Shown here piece after piece: positions 32,050 through 44,539 of a stretch of 64,000 nt of DNA; the first letter of the stretch is position 1, and every line of letters begins with the position of its first letter. A program made the position numbers and the translations under genes. Origin of the DNA: Hypholoma sublateritium FD-334 SS-4. Taxonomy: Eukaryota; Basidiomycota; Agaricomycetes; Agaricales; Strophariaceae. The DNA is taken from contig KN817520.1 in NCBI GenBank assembly GCA_000827495.1, positions 725,700 to 789,699 on the forward strand. Reading direction: 5' to 3'. The notes under the pieces were generated by a model that saw nothing but the letters and a program-made list of their open reading frames with translations, was not told the origin of the DNA and made no database searches.

Positions 32050-35000
32050 TTACTTCCGTCGCGGAACTGCAGCACCCGCCCGTCGTGTAGCTGGAATGTG
32101 CGAGGGCTGGGGCTTGCTCTCGGGCTCTGTCTCGCTTTCCGACTCCTGGGATTCCTCTTCGTCATTCCCGCTGGTGGTCCCAAACATATCAAGCGGCTCC
32201 CTGGTCCTGTTATTCGCCATCTGAGACGAATATCTTGGCGCAAATATAGTCGGCTGGCTGGTGATCTCCGTGAGTGAGCGATAGTTAGACGACTGCCTTG
32301 GGCGTCCAGACCGCACCACACTAACCACCTCCTCTTCATCGTCCGAATTCTCGGGCGAGGGCAGGGTGCGCGGAGGATACTGAGACGAAGGGAACGACGA
32401 CTGGCTCGCGAGGAACAGCGGATCTTGCGCCTTCGCGGGCTGACTGGCCCCTATCTTGGTAGGCACATCAGGGCTCGAAATGAGCTCATCCAGCATCGTG
32501 TTCGGCTCGCTGCCCAATTGCGAGAGCGCGGTTTGCGACTCGCTGTTCTCTGGGAGGACGGCCCATGCCGCAACGCTGGCCTCGGGATCCGCTGCATGCG
32601 CAGCGCCATCGCCCACGTCGTCGTCGCGCTCCTCGGATGACTCGAGATCAGCCGCTAGCCTGCTTGCCCGTGTCGACCTCGCGTACGTCGTCACGACTTT
32701 AGGCACTGCCGCCGCTTTCGCGGCCGGCTTCGAGGGTGCCTTCGCAGGTAAGGCAGGCTTAGCGGCAACCTTTGCCGCAGGCTTGACTGGGGTCTTCCCC
32801 GCCCGCGCAGGAATCTTCGCTACGGCTTTGGATCCAGCGAGCTCCTCCGCTTGTTCTGGCTCGACCGTCTTGCTCTCTGCACGCGCGCGCAAGCGCATGC
32901 TCCGGGGCGTCACTGGCGGCGGCGCAGCGGACGCCTGTCGGATCATGCGCACGCTAGGGTTGGGTGGGATAGGCAGCTCCGATATCTTGGTCAGGCTCCG
33001 TGTCTTGCGCCCTGCGGGCTTTGACGCCGCCTCCTCGCCACCGTTGCCCAGCTCTTCAGTAGTAGCTTGCGAGGAGGTTTGTTTGTTCCTCTGGCTTCTG
33101 GCGCGCAGAACGGTCTCTTTGGGCGTCGACTCCTTCGGGGCGGGGGATTCGTTATCCGAGGCGATGGGCTCTGGCTGGGACGGCGTTGGTTCTTCAATTG
33201 TTTCGATAGGATCAGGGCCCTCTTCAGGTAAAGTCGCAGGCACTGGCGCTAAGGTGGCAGAAGCAGCCGGAGCAGCCGTAGCCTCCTCTTTTTCCTCCTC
33301 CTCTTCGTGACCGTCTACCGCAGTGCTGGACTCGCCGTCAACGGCAACAAGGTTCGCAGGCGGTTGGGGTTGGGCAGGCGGAGGTGGTGGCGGCGTCGCA
33401 TCGCGCATGTCAAGATCAGCATCAATCGCCGCGTCGCCCGTGTGGTCGATGGAGGAGCGCGACGTGTTCGTCGCATCCATCTCGTGGAACGACCGCTGGA
33501 GAATCAAGACATCGCTGCCATCCGCGCTCGGCGCGGGGCTCGCGCCATCCGCATTCTCCTCCACGGGTGCGGAGGACTCCGTCGGCTGCGGGCTCGTCTC
33601 GTCGTCCTCGTCGTTTTCGTCCTCGTCCGACGAGCTGGGGTACTCGCGTTGGTTGGACTTGCGCGGGCCGCGGCGGCTGGCTCTCTCATCTTCCTCCTCT
33701 TCTTCCTCGAGGGCGATAGGCTCGTCGTCATCTTCGTCTGCGCTCTCGCCCTCGTCCGACGGGACGTCTCGCGATCGCAGTTTTGGACCGCGCATCAGCG
33801 CCTCGATGTCGCGGTCGGTGTAAGACGCAATGTCGCCGAGTGAGAATATTTCGGAGCCGCCTCCGAACGATAGGTCGGCGGGCGACGGGAACAGAGACGC
33901 AGCGCTAGTTTTAGGAGCTTTGGACTTCGGTAGTTCATTTTGGGTTGGCTTTGATTGGGTGAAAGACGGTGGTTGAGTGGAAGAAATGGGTTGGGTTGAA
34001 GGGCGCAGTTGTGTGGGCGGTGGAAGTTGACTTGCCGGGGGCAGAGTGGGTATGGGTATTGAAGATTGGGTAGGTGGAGCAGGTAGGATAGATGATGCAG
34101 GTTGAATAGATGGAACAGATTGAGCAGACGACACAAGTGGTGCAGACGGCTGCATGGGTGTGGGTGCTGCGTCATTGGGCGGTTGCGCTGCAGGCGGAGG
34201 GACGACGTTAACCGCGGTAGACGGAATGGAGGCATCGACAACTGACTTGACAGCGGAGGCAGCCGCAGCAGGCTCGTTCGTTTCCAGTGGCGTCGACGAA
34301 TCCTTCGCGAGAGACGCTCGAGGCTTGCGCCGCTTCCCCTCGATCAGCGTGTGCAGTTCCGCGATGAGCTCAGCACGACCCTCGTCGTCGTCCTCAGAAG
34401 TGCCTTCCTCCTCGAGCTCAGCTATCCTTTTCTGCATTGCCTTGATACCCTTCTTGACGATGGGGCATTTCGGGCGAGCATGTCCAGGTTCGTCCTCGCA
34501 CACGGGGCACCTTGCATTTGCGTCGACTTTGGTTGCCTTGAGCGCTGGTGTTGCCTTCGACGAAGCTATAGTGGCCACCTTGCCGGTACGCGAGAGAGGC
34601 GCATTACTTGAGTCGGTAGTCGACATTTGCAGAAGAATAGGATCAATGACAGGAGGTGGTTTCTCTTGCGCGGAAGCTGAGATGGGCGTGGCCGCTGGTT
34701 TCGCAGATGAAGTCGCTTGAGGGCCAGGGCTGGCCGTCGGCGGTACTGGTGCTACACCGACAGCGGGAGTGGACAATTCCTTCGTCCCACCAGGTGCTGG
34801 TGTTTCAGCAAGCGCTGAATTTTCGCTGGAGGTCTTAGATGCAGCTGCTAATTTACGATTCTTAAGTGCTTGCATCATTGCAGCCTTGAGTATTTCCTTT
34901 TCCTCTAATCANANAGAGAAAAATGAGAACAANTGGTTATGTCAAGAACGGAACTCACGCTCTGTACTCTCTGGGTGCTCAGAGAGACCGTTCTTTTTCT

Positions 35001-36773
35001 TGGTTGTTTTTTTAGGGGTTTTGGCTGCAGTTGTTATACTAATCAGTTATCTTTTCTACAACATTATACTAGGGTTTGTATGAACCTTCTACTGCCGGCT
35101 TTTCACTAGTATTCGCTGTAAAATCATCAGATCAGACGATCCGTCATTCACGAAGTAACGCAACCCTCACTTTCTGGTGCACGCAATTCCGAGACCTTAC
35201 TGGTTTTTGACTTCGAAACTATCAGCGTAATCGATGAGAATAGGGGTATAATTTCGTAGAGGAATGAAGTTTACTGATTTCCGGTGGTGCGACTGAGCCT
35301 ATGGCTTTCGGTCAACATCTGCGACCGTATATTCGCCAGGAGACATACCGGTAGTTCCACTAGCGGCATTCGCTTGCTTTTTGGTCGATGCAGGCACTAC
35401 TGGCTGAGCGTCGGATTTGCGCCTCGCTTTCTTCGGAGTCTTGGGAACAGGAACCCCATCAGAAGTTGCAACCGCGGCCAAGTCTACAGGTTTCGTCCCG
35501 TTTATTACTGCAGCACCATCCGCATCGTCGTTTGTTTTGTGGACCTTCTTCTGCTTCTTCGTTGACTTTTCGCGAGCCTCGGAGGCGGCGGTCTCAGCCT
35601 CCGGCTCAGTGGATGCTTTCGGGGTCGCATTTTTTCCAGCAATAGGTTCGTCAGCACCATTGCCATCCGCCGTTCTCGGCCTCTTCTTCGACTTCTTGGT
35701 TTGCGGTGTCCCGTCAATATCCACGTTAGGAGCAGCGGAATTTCCGACGGCGGTAGGTTTCCCCTTTGCAGGTTTCTCTACTGGAGTGGACATTGCCCCC
35801 AATTCGGAATTGGCCGCCGCCTTCTTTTTCTTCGTTTTTTTCTGTGTTCCACTTTCTATTGGAATTCCCTCTTTGGAAGGAGAATCGGCGCTTATCTCGT
35901 TCTGCTTTCCCAAATCTTTTTTCTCCTTCTTAGTCTTCTTCTTCTTCTTTCGTCTCTCATCTGTCGTCAGCTCGGCATCGGAAGTCTCTTCAACCTGTGT
36001 AGATCTGTTGCCAAGAAGCGTAGGTTCCTGCTCGGAGGTACTCTCTGGCTCGGGCGAGGTAGGTAGACTGTCTCCCGCGACAGCCGATTTAGTGACATTT
36101 CGTGCCTCTTTTGCAGGCTGAATAAACGAAACTCGTCGCTTTTTAGAAGGAGGCGGGGCGTCGGAGGGGATATCTTGAGGAGTTACCGTCTCTGGAGTCT
36201 TGGACGTTTCGAACGCGCCATTTGGTTTTTCCTTGCGATCTTTTTTCTTTTTCTTCTTCGGTGAACCTTCAATTTGCTATACGGAAAGATAGATTTAGCG
36301 CGGGAAACACACGCAAGCACGTACACGACTAACCTCAGACTGTAGTACTTGGTTTCCACTTTCCAGCGGCGCCGAGCTTTCAATTCCAAGAGTTATCTTG
36401 ACTTTCGCGGTTAGGTCATGGTATGCAGACGAGGAGAATGCCTCGAAATCGTCGTCTATGAGTGAATATGACAAGAATTAATTATTGACGCGACTCGAAG
36501 TTTGAGCCGCGTTCACCGTCCTCGAGGTCCACCGTCCTTCCGTCACGTAGCTGAGTCAAATACACCGGGGTGGCGGTAGATACACCAAGTTTCTTGCGAA
36601 CAACTTCCTTCATTCCTTCCAGAGTGTCCTCTTTGCGTCAATTGAATCAACTGTGCCCTTATGCCACTATGCGAGGTCATACCTTTAAATAACCGGTCAA
36701 AGGTCCTACTGGTCGTATTGTATGTGATTCTAGGCAGGTCAGCATCGCGCTTGCGCTTTTTAGCTCCCTCCAT
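32050..36773 (-). CDS. Large disordered nuclear/nucleolar-type protein with N-terminal beta-grasp-like domain and CCHC-like motif
   Basis: A multi-exon gene; the last exon alone (32050 to about 34890) encodes over 900 residues. The spliced N-terminus is MEGAKKRKRDADLPRITYNT, then FDRLFKEDTLEGMKEVVRKKL and PVYLTQLRDGRTVDLEDG, which reads like a small beta-grasp (ubiquitin/PB1-like) domain, perhaps comparable to the Net1/Tof2/Dnt1 N-terminus. Long Lys-rich tracts follow (SPKKKKKDRKEK, ERRKKKKKTKKEKK). The last exon starts with an A/K-rich helix, then a metal-binding-looking CPVCEDEPGHARPKCP, then acidic, Ser-rich and Pro-rich disorder. I cannot assign a function. Joining 34890-35300 through small exons is approximate, and ambiguous bases (n) lie at 34912, 34914 and 34933. 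Confidence 0.65.
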
Positions 36774-36917
36774 CGTCCCGCGCCTGGGGCTCACAAGTGG
36801 AAGTGAGGAACGTGAAAAAAGTTGGAGAGGCAGGTTTGACGGCGCGAAGGATTAATATCGCGTCGGTTTTGTGCAAACAAGAGTAAATACACCTTCTACC
36901 TCGAACTCTCTCGAACT
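36774..36917. promoter_or_regulatory. Compact divergent promoter
   Basis: Only 144 bp separate the start codons of the large nuclear-type gene and the complex I subunit gene, so their promoters must overlap. Confidence 0.6.
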
Positions 36918-37282
36918 ATGGCTGGTCACGGAGCGCATGGTATGGTCCTCCACCTCGTCTCGGGGCTCGTATTCATAGAGTGAATTAGCGCCAGGATTTC
37001 ACCCACATCTTCCCGGTGCAGGATACAACTTCCTCGCTAAGGCTCTGGGGGCATCCATGTGGTTCTTCATCTTCTACCGCGCTAGGTTCGTCAACGGCCA
37101 TATCTTTCTGTTCATGCCTCGCTTATTTCTGTTTTGAATTTGTAGGAAAGACGGGGCTAAGTTAATTGTAAGCTCTTCCCCTGTTGTTCATGGTATCGTT
37201 CTTGACTGGCAAATCCACTCTAATTCAGGGTCAACACTCGTTTGGTGATAGCCACGGAAATGGGCATGGAAGCCACCATTAA
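36918..37282 (+). CDS. Mitochondrial complex I accessory subunit, NDUFB2-like, 64 aa
   Basis: Exons 36918-36939, 36989-37085, 37146-37167 and 37229-37282. The product reads MAGHGAHAPGFHPHLPGAGY, then NFLAKALGASMWFFIFYRAR (a membrane helix with the MWFFIFYR signature), KDGAKLIGQHSFGD and a His/Gly-rich tail. The single helix with Trp-Phe-x-Ile-x-Tyr-Arg, the following KDG and the His-rich C-terminus match the NDUFB2/AGGG subunit of NADH:ubiquinone oxidoreductase as known from plants and fungi. It would sit in the inner-membrane arm as an accessory subunit. The small size makes the assignment somewhat less certain than the gene model. Confidence 0.78.
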
Positions 37283-37871
37283 AGCTCTATAAACCAAAGC
37301 ATATATCTGCACCCAATGAACAGTAGAATTCGCTGCATTCGTGAAGAATCGGAGGGGTGTTGCTCGTTACCCATTCCCAATGTAGCTCCCTGCTCGCCAT
37401 TCGCGTCCACGCGCCCGACGTTCGGCAGCAAAAATGAACGCCACTTGTGAATCGTTGAAGGGCTATAGCTGATTGGCATTGTCAACTAAATTAGCGTATG
37501 TCAAGCCCTTAGAATGTGTACACAAGTCATTCTTTCCCGTCTATCCAATCTCCCCGTTCCTTTCCGTTCGTGACAGGCTCATGCCTATATCCTCGTTATA
37601 ATGGCTCGCAAGGTCAGCGGGGAACACATACGCCTAAGTCGACGACCATCACAATATCTAGATAATTGGAAATATTTCAAGCCACAATTGAATTCCGTAA
37701 CGAGCCTGAAATTCAGATATTCACTGCAGTGACCAGTCAAACTGCCAGTGGATCGGAATTAGTGAAGTGCATCAAATAAAAGCTTTCTCACAGTTGTATG
37801 CGCAAGTTCAGATGGCGTGCGGGGCCCTTTATACTAACCACACCCTCTTTGCGACTACTTACAACTAATGC
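37283..37871. other. Gene-free intergenic stretch
   Basis: 589 bp. 3' end of the complex I subunit gene and promoter of the Cdc1-like gene. No gene seen. Confidence 0.5.
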
Positions 37872-39721
37872 ATGGCAGCCCTCGCTAGACGCCACGTCGT
37901 CGTTAATGTTCTACGGATTTTCTGGGTGTTGGTGATATCATGGTATGAATATGGGACTTTCTCGTCTAGCGTCCGTTCGTGCACTTGGCCTGGCGAGTCG
38001 ACGTCGGTAAGTCATCACGCCTACAATTTCTCTCACATCCAACCGAAATTCATCATTGATTGGACTCTCCAACAGGTCAGTCAGGCAGACCATACGAGCA
38101 TTGAATCGCGGCCAGCCCGCGTTCTCCTCATAGCAGACCCGCAGATCATAGACCGGAATTCTTATCCACAGCGTGGCTCCTTGTCGGCCTACTTGACACG
38201 ACTCATCGTCGACCTCAACTTGCGCAAGAACTGGCATGCCGCCGTGAAAAAGGACCCCGATGTCGTTGTATTTCTCGGAGACATGATGGATAATGGCCGC
38301 AGTGCCACATCGGACGGAGAGTGTGTCGACCATCTTGGCTGTCATTCTACTACCTCCCTGATCTTTTGTTTTTGCACAGGTATGAGCGATACTTCGCCAG
38401 ATTCAAAGATATATTCAAGATGGATCAAAACATCTCCCAATATTATATCCCAGGGAACCATGATGTTGGGTGCGCCGATGAGCATAGTTCTTCCTCTGCC
38501 CAAAGATAAATGTATCAATTAGTCTCGGAAAGGCAATCTACACGTCAGCAAACGCACATAGTCGATATGTGGAACACTTTGGGGAACCGAATCGCGAAAT
38601 TTCAGTGGCGAATCACAGTCTTATTCTATTTGACGCTCCAGGATATGCCGACGAGGATTCTCAGCGTTACGGACAAAAGAAATCTCTGGCGCAGTGGGTA
38701 CCACGGCGAGGAGGAGCACTGGAATTTGTGAATAAGTTTGCGAAAGGTTAGCCATCAAACCTTCGACGGCTTCTAATCCTTCCTTACAATAATTGTACAC
38801 CTTAGACAAACACGTAGACCCGGTGGTTCTATTCAGCCATATACCGCTATATAGGTCAGATGGAAAAAACTGTGGCCCTCTTAGAGAACGTGGAACAATT
38901 CGACCTGGCGTTGGTCCTGGATATCAAAACATTCTCGAAAAGCAGTCTTCTACGCACCTTTTGGAGATGATCAACCCAGTCGTGATTTTCAGGTAAGTAA
39001 TCTCGCTGAAGGTTAAATAATTGTTGCTGATTACTAACTTCTCAGTGGCGATGATCATGATTACTGTGAATATATTCATGAATCTCGTCCTCCTAAACCG
39101 CCTCACACCGTTCGGGAAGTTACCGTCAAAACACTTTCCATGGTAATGAATGTCCGACGGCCTGGGTTTCAACTGTTATCTCTTTTTCCCGCGGAAATGA
39201 GAGCTGAAGGCCTTCCTACCTACGCTGATATGCCCTGCCTTCTTCCTGACCAACTCAGGATCTACATCAACATCTATCTCCCACTCCTCGCGCTATCTGT
39301 CCTCGCTGTCTTCCTAACAAACGCCTTTGGATCGCGTCACGCTTTCCACAACAAAACATCTTCAGAGCTTGATGCAACCTCTATATTCCAGGCAAATATA
39401 GAGGAGCCCGAGCAAGACGATTCCGACGTAAATTCACGTTATGCATCTGTCCCTCGCGGATATCAGAATAATCTGACGTCTCGTTCATCCCGATCGTCGG
39501 GATGGTTCGTGCTTCCGGGGCCGCGACGGCAAACTGGGGCGGGGAATTCATCGTTACATGGCTGGCTCGACCAGCTGCGCGAGAGCTTATGCTTCCATAT
39601 CTCCTCTAAGCGACCTCGGAGACGGACCGTACTCACAACAACTTTGTTGGACGCTCGAGATATCGCAATATTTCCTCTGGCTACTTTTGTACTAATTACT
39701 TGGTGGGTGGTAACTCGGTGA
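37872..39721 (+). CDS. CDC1: Cdc1/PGAP5-type metallophosphoesterase, 518 aa
   Basis: Mn2+-dependent enzyme of the ER/Golgi that removes ethanolamine phosphate from GPI anchors. Exons 37872-38006, 38076-38320, 38380-38469, 38523-38746, 38806-38992 and 39046-39721 join in frame. An N-terminal membrane anchor (VVVNVLRIFWVLVISWYEYG) is followed by all phosphoesterase motifs: LLIADPQI, VVFLGDMMDNGR, YYIPGNHDVG, VLFSHIPLYR and SGDDHDYC. After the catalytic domain come further membrane helices (RIYINIYLPLLALSVLAVFL and, at the end, IAIFPLATFVLITWWVV) separated by a disordered loop. The layout is that of yeast Cdc1. The first intron is a multiple of three, so its retention cannot be excluded from frame alone. 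Confidence 0.92.
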
Positions 39722-41136
39722 AGTGTACTTCTCGAATGGACAGATACATACTATTATAACATCAACCCATGTGAACGAACGCTTGATGACATTAACACCA
39801 TATAAATTATAGATAGAATACGACTAATGACTTTTAGTAGGGCTTCAAGTGGGCTGTCATTTATTGGGTTTCTCTTCGTTCGTTTTTCTTATACTTATAG
39901 CGGGCCAAGATGTTTGAACATGACTTGTCGATTTTCGACTCCTAGTGACCTACCCTTAAATAATTATTTAACCCACTTCCTCTCTACACCCGACTCCTGT
40001 TCCCTGGGTATTGTCCTGTGTCTACAGCTGTCTGCAGCCATAGGAAAATAGGCACATTTCCTATCCGATCAATTTGATCCGTTCTACGGAATCGAACCGT
40101 CTACATAAAACGTACTCATTGCGTACTTACTTCTGCCCACACTGCACAAGACTCCACAGCTTGCCAAAAATCGCTCAAAACATTCACTCTGGCTGAGACT
40201 GGCACTTTCCACTTGTCCCCTACATCTCACTTGCTACCTAATATCTATCGCGATCGGCAGCGATGGATTGATCAGCCAGTACTGGGAGCCCCAAGTGCTT
40301 GCTTGAACCGTGGCCTCGTGAACAGATTCACGTCAAATGTCGAGGAAAGCGACATGAGTACATCAGGGTACATCCGCACGCACACGGTTCTACGTAGTGA
40401 GAAATGGACGACCAAAGGGTCCGAGTGAGTCCTGTCAGGTGTCTCCGAGACTCTCCAATGATGCATCATTGCATGCATCGTTTTTCATAGGGTGCGTAGA
40501 CATCTGTTCTAAATCAACGAATGACTTAAAAACTCATTTACCATTTCTGCCAGTACTTGCATACGAGATAGTAATCCGCCATTAGAACGTTATAAACATC
40601 CTATTAACTCTGCGCATTGCGTCAATTACGAAGACTATCATGCGGAACTTCAGACATGTACGTGACTTGCTAAATGCCATGTCTTAATCAATCTTTGCCA
40701 ATGCGCTATATACGCGGGGCTTTCATACTCTGGTGATGTTTACATCGAATGCATCATGCTTAATTGGCTCTGGAGTTGAGATGGGCGGGACCAACCCGGC
40801 GGGCAATTACTAACTTTTTCTATTTTTGACGCCTAATCACGATATTGCCCAAAATTGTGTGATTCACCGTATTGTATCGGCCTCAATGCGATAGTTTCGC
40901 GCCAAATACGGGACCGAAAGCCGTAAATGTATGTCTTTCCCCCAACCGACATGATTACTTTTAACAATTTCCTCATACAATAACAGTCCGTGGCACCAGT
41001 TCTCACCCACAGCCTCATCTCTAATTGAGGACATCAGCCTCCAGGCTTGTCCGTGTGTCTTTCTGTAACGTCCAAAAGCTGCGGAATACTACACCCAAGC
41101 CTGCTGGCACCATCCCCCCTTTGACATCTGCAAAAC
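39722..41136. other. Gene-free intergenic stretch
   Basis: 1.4 kb, AT-richer, with no coherent open frames. A GGTTCGATTCC box on the minus strand near 40086-40096 looks like a tRNA B box, but no cloverleaf can be drawn. Confidence 0.45.
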
Positions 41137-43587
41137 ATGGCGACCAGCGTACTCCCTGGGTATAGTCCGCGCGGGCCCTCCACAGAAGCAGGTGCTGCTC
41201 CTCGACCGCCAACATACTCACTGCAGCCCACTGAGGACGAGGAGACTGTCGCCATAACTCCTCGTGCCGGCGTCACCAACCCTCAAGGACATTTCATCAG
41301 AGCATGGCCCCAGGCGACTTTGATTCTCAGAGACCAGGACCCACAGGCGCGTCTGCCAACGTACGGTCGCGGAGGGAGGATAGTAGGCGAGCTGGGCCTG
41401 ACCAACCCTGATAAGATTGTCCGCGTTACTATCAAGGTATGTTTTATATCTACAACTCGGCATGTACTTGGGCGGCGCCTGTGCGGCTATGTATGCGGAT
41501 TTGAGTGGCTGGATTTGAAGTCCGTTTATCTCTGACGGCCTGGATGGAATAGGGTGTACATGCGATGTCGGCGCTGCGTTTCTTTTGCATGATCATCAAG
41601 TTGTGTTCTTTGTCGACTTTCGCTTTTCATATCGGTGTTTTGCAACAAGGCGACTTACGTGCGCCTGCTTTTTTTGTGTTGATCAGTTGACTGGCCAGAT
41701 GAGTCTGTCGGTGGCCGACAGCGGCTCGACCTGTGCCACACTCTGCTCGATAATGCACGTCCTATGGAAGAACCCTCACGAAACCCAAAATAGCGCCGCC
41801 GAACCGAAATGCCCTTCGATCCTCCCCATCCATATCCAGTTTCCGCAGTTCTACACGAGCGAGGGAAGGGCCTGGCGGCTGCCGCCGACCTTTGAGGCGA
41901 CGTTTCTTGGCGTCCCTGCGTTGTTCGTGAGGTGTATGTATACTGTCGCGATTACGATAACAAGAACGAGGTCTTATCATCTGGCATCATGGACGACGAA
42001 CAAGACGTGCGTGCAGCTTCTATTATTACGCCCTGCTATCCGGCCCTGGGCGCCTGTCGGCAGATATTCAATGAGCGTTGCTTATTACATTGAATCCCTG
42101 CAGGACACGCGGCCAGTGGTCGGTTTATTCGCTTCGCGTCCTTTTTGTGTCCGCTTTCTAGTGGTCTACGTGTGACGATGAGGAACTTACCGAATTTTGG
42201 CGTACAGGTACTTGACAATGGTGACATTCCGACCGCGCACACGGCCCAATCGACCAATTGTGCTATTGGATACGGTATTTGCGTCCATCAAGCCGGTACC
42301 TGAGGAGTGGCTCCAGATCGTCTCCACAATGAATGTACGACAAAAACCGCGCTGTGTGGATGTGAAGCCCATCGAATGTCATGTACGACGATTTTCTCTG
42401 TCCGTACATTTGTGTTGTAACTGACTAGTCGTTTTCTTGATAATCATCCAATGATTTTGAAAATCTTCCCCGTCACGAATGATAACCCTCTCATCGCCGC
42501 AAATGGCACGCTGATATGACACACGCCAGCTTTTCATCCCGTCAATACAGACATTCGCTCTCACGGACACGATCCCGTTCCATATCACGCTCTGCTCTTC
42601 CATCCGCTCGCTCCGCGAGCTGCTACCCGCGGACTGTCCGCTTTTGCAGACGGACAACCGGAACAAAGTTATGAGCAAGGCAGAGGAATTCCGCCTACTC
42701 GTAGCCGACGCACCGATTCGGGTCACCATCGCGCGCCAAGTTGTCGTCGACGTCAATGGGCGACGGCGGCTCAGGACATTTCCATGCGCGATTGGCAAGC
42801 TCTGGCCTGTCCCGCCGCATGCGCCGCCGCCGGGAGCGGATCACAGTGCAAGTGCCGGCAGCGGGAACGTCCACGATCATACAGCGCCCGGGGCGGCTGA
42901 TGCGGCAAAGCGGACGAGCGCTAAAAGGACGTCGATGTTTACGGCAGCGCCGCACGCAAGTAGCAGGCGAGCGGATTCGTCAGACGCCGTTGACCTCGAT
43001 GCGGTCGACCTCGACGCCGAGGCGTACCTAGACTGGCAAGGGGAGATTAAACCGTGGGGTGAGGTCACCAGCGGCGGCTTCAGCACGAGCAATTTAGTCG
43101 TTAAGGTAAGCGCGAGTCATTGGAAATTTGTCGGGGCGCTGGTTCCTCGTACCTTCCGAAAATTCCGTCCGTTTGACTTTTCTCCTCTCGGAGCTGCACG
43201 CTTCGGTATGAATACGCCTTCTATATTTTCGTCTTTCATTTTTCCTTCCTCCGCGTGCCGACGTAGAGCTGACAAACCTCTTTTCCTCTACACGCGCCCT
43301 GGTTCTTTCCTTGTTCTTGTACCGCGCTGGCATTTGCTGCTTATATGACGTCTGGCGTCCTGCGACACCATCAAATGGTGGTACCTGCGCTTCGTCTGGC
43401 GCTCTTGTTCTCCTCACAATTGTGGCCGCTGGACCAAAATGGGTGTGCACAGGACTTCCTCGTTCTGGCGCTGGCTCCTCCCAATCCCCGCACGTCGTCT
43501 CTCATGCCGCTGCAGCTCTCACATCCCATCAGACTTGTGACGGACTCGTGGATTGATACTGATGTGCTGCACCCCGGGGACAGGTGA
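41137..43587 (+). CDS. Arrestin-like domain protein
   Basis: Five exons, approximately 41137-41434, 41687-42006, 42209-42382, 42529-43106 and 43451-43587. The N-terminus MATSVLPGYSPRGPSTEAG is followed by a proline-rich PRPPTYSLQP, a PPxY-like motif that can recruit Rsp5-type ubiquitin ligases. The arrestin fold then shows as IVGELGLTNPDKIVRVTIK|LTGQMSLSVADSG, PIHIQFPQFYTS, LPPTFEATFLGVPALFVRC, YTVAITITRTRSYHLASW and FALTDTIPFHITL. An acidic/Ser-rich loop follows, and the protein ends with a last beta strand region SHPIRLVTDSW. Arrestin-like adaptors usually target membrane transporters for endocytosis; the specific cargo is unknown. Introns 1 and 2 are long (about 200-250 nt) for this window. 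Confidence 0.75.
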
Positions 43588-44539
43588 CTGGCGTGGGGGA
43601 TGGATAGATGGAAGCCCGGATCGTCTGCGGTGGGAAACACTGCATGCGAGTCTCGGAGGCGTCTGCAGATAGGTATGCACAGCGTACCCGGCGCTGGGGC
43701 GCGCGGCACGCTATATATATTGGCTATGGGTGGCATCATGACTCTTTGAATGGGGTGGCACTTCCGTTGATGTAAAAATGGCCGGTTGACGAAGAGCTTG
43801 ACGAGGCGACGGAACGAGGCGCCGTAATGCGTAACGAGGCGCGGGGGTGGATCGCCGCGCAGAAATGGGGTCGAAATTATACGTGCCGATATTGTACGTG
43901 TAATATTATAGCTTTGGAGCTTGGAGTGGGCATCGTTTTCTGTATTATGTGTATTACAGGCATTCATTATGCACCGGGGTGTTATTTTGATTCAGGAGAG
44001 CAATGGCAGGAGAAGGCTGATAGTGCCTCGTCGGGTGAGGAGCTTTATATAGGCGTGACAAGGATCTGGGCCACGACGCGCGAGTTCACGTAAGGTTCTG
44101 CGCGACATGTGTCAAGAATGGGCTGCTGGATGCTGGACGGCAGAAGACGGAGGAGGATAATCGGTGTGTGATCTCTCCTGATAAGAAGCAGAGAAATAAT
44201 TTGGTATATAAGCCGAGAGAGGAAGGCGCAGGGGCCTAGGGACGGCAAAACTCGCATGCAGACACGTTTGTGCACGGAGCCTCAATCGACGACATTCCAA
44301 TTCGCTATAAAGACCCGCTCGTTCACGCTCCCCCTCCCCAGAATCGAGCCGATTCGCGAGGAGCCCGACCACCACCAGCGCCAGCACCGACCCAGACCGC
44401 GCCAGGCCCGCGCCCGCCCCGCTCCACAGCTCATCTCCACCACGACAACCGCCCCGGTTCATATCCACAGGTCAGCCGGCTCAGCTTGCCGATCCTCTAT
44501 ATATTATCCCGCTGACACCACTCCTTCGTCACTGCCAGC
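43588..44539. promoter_or_regulatory. Upstream region of UGP1
   Basis: 952 bp without a gene. Possible TATA elements are TATATAAG at about 44203-44210 and CTATAAAG near 44303-44310. The last 240 bp are C-rich and pyrimidine-rich, typical of a strongly expressed fungal gene leader. Confidence 0.45.

Noticed and set aside
40083..40100. GGTTCGATTCC box on the minus strand
   Set aside because: Only a four-base T stem and no acceptor partner upstream; chance match.
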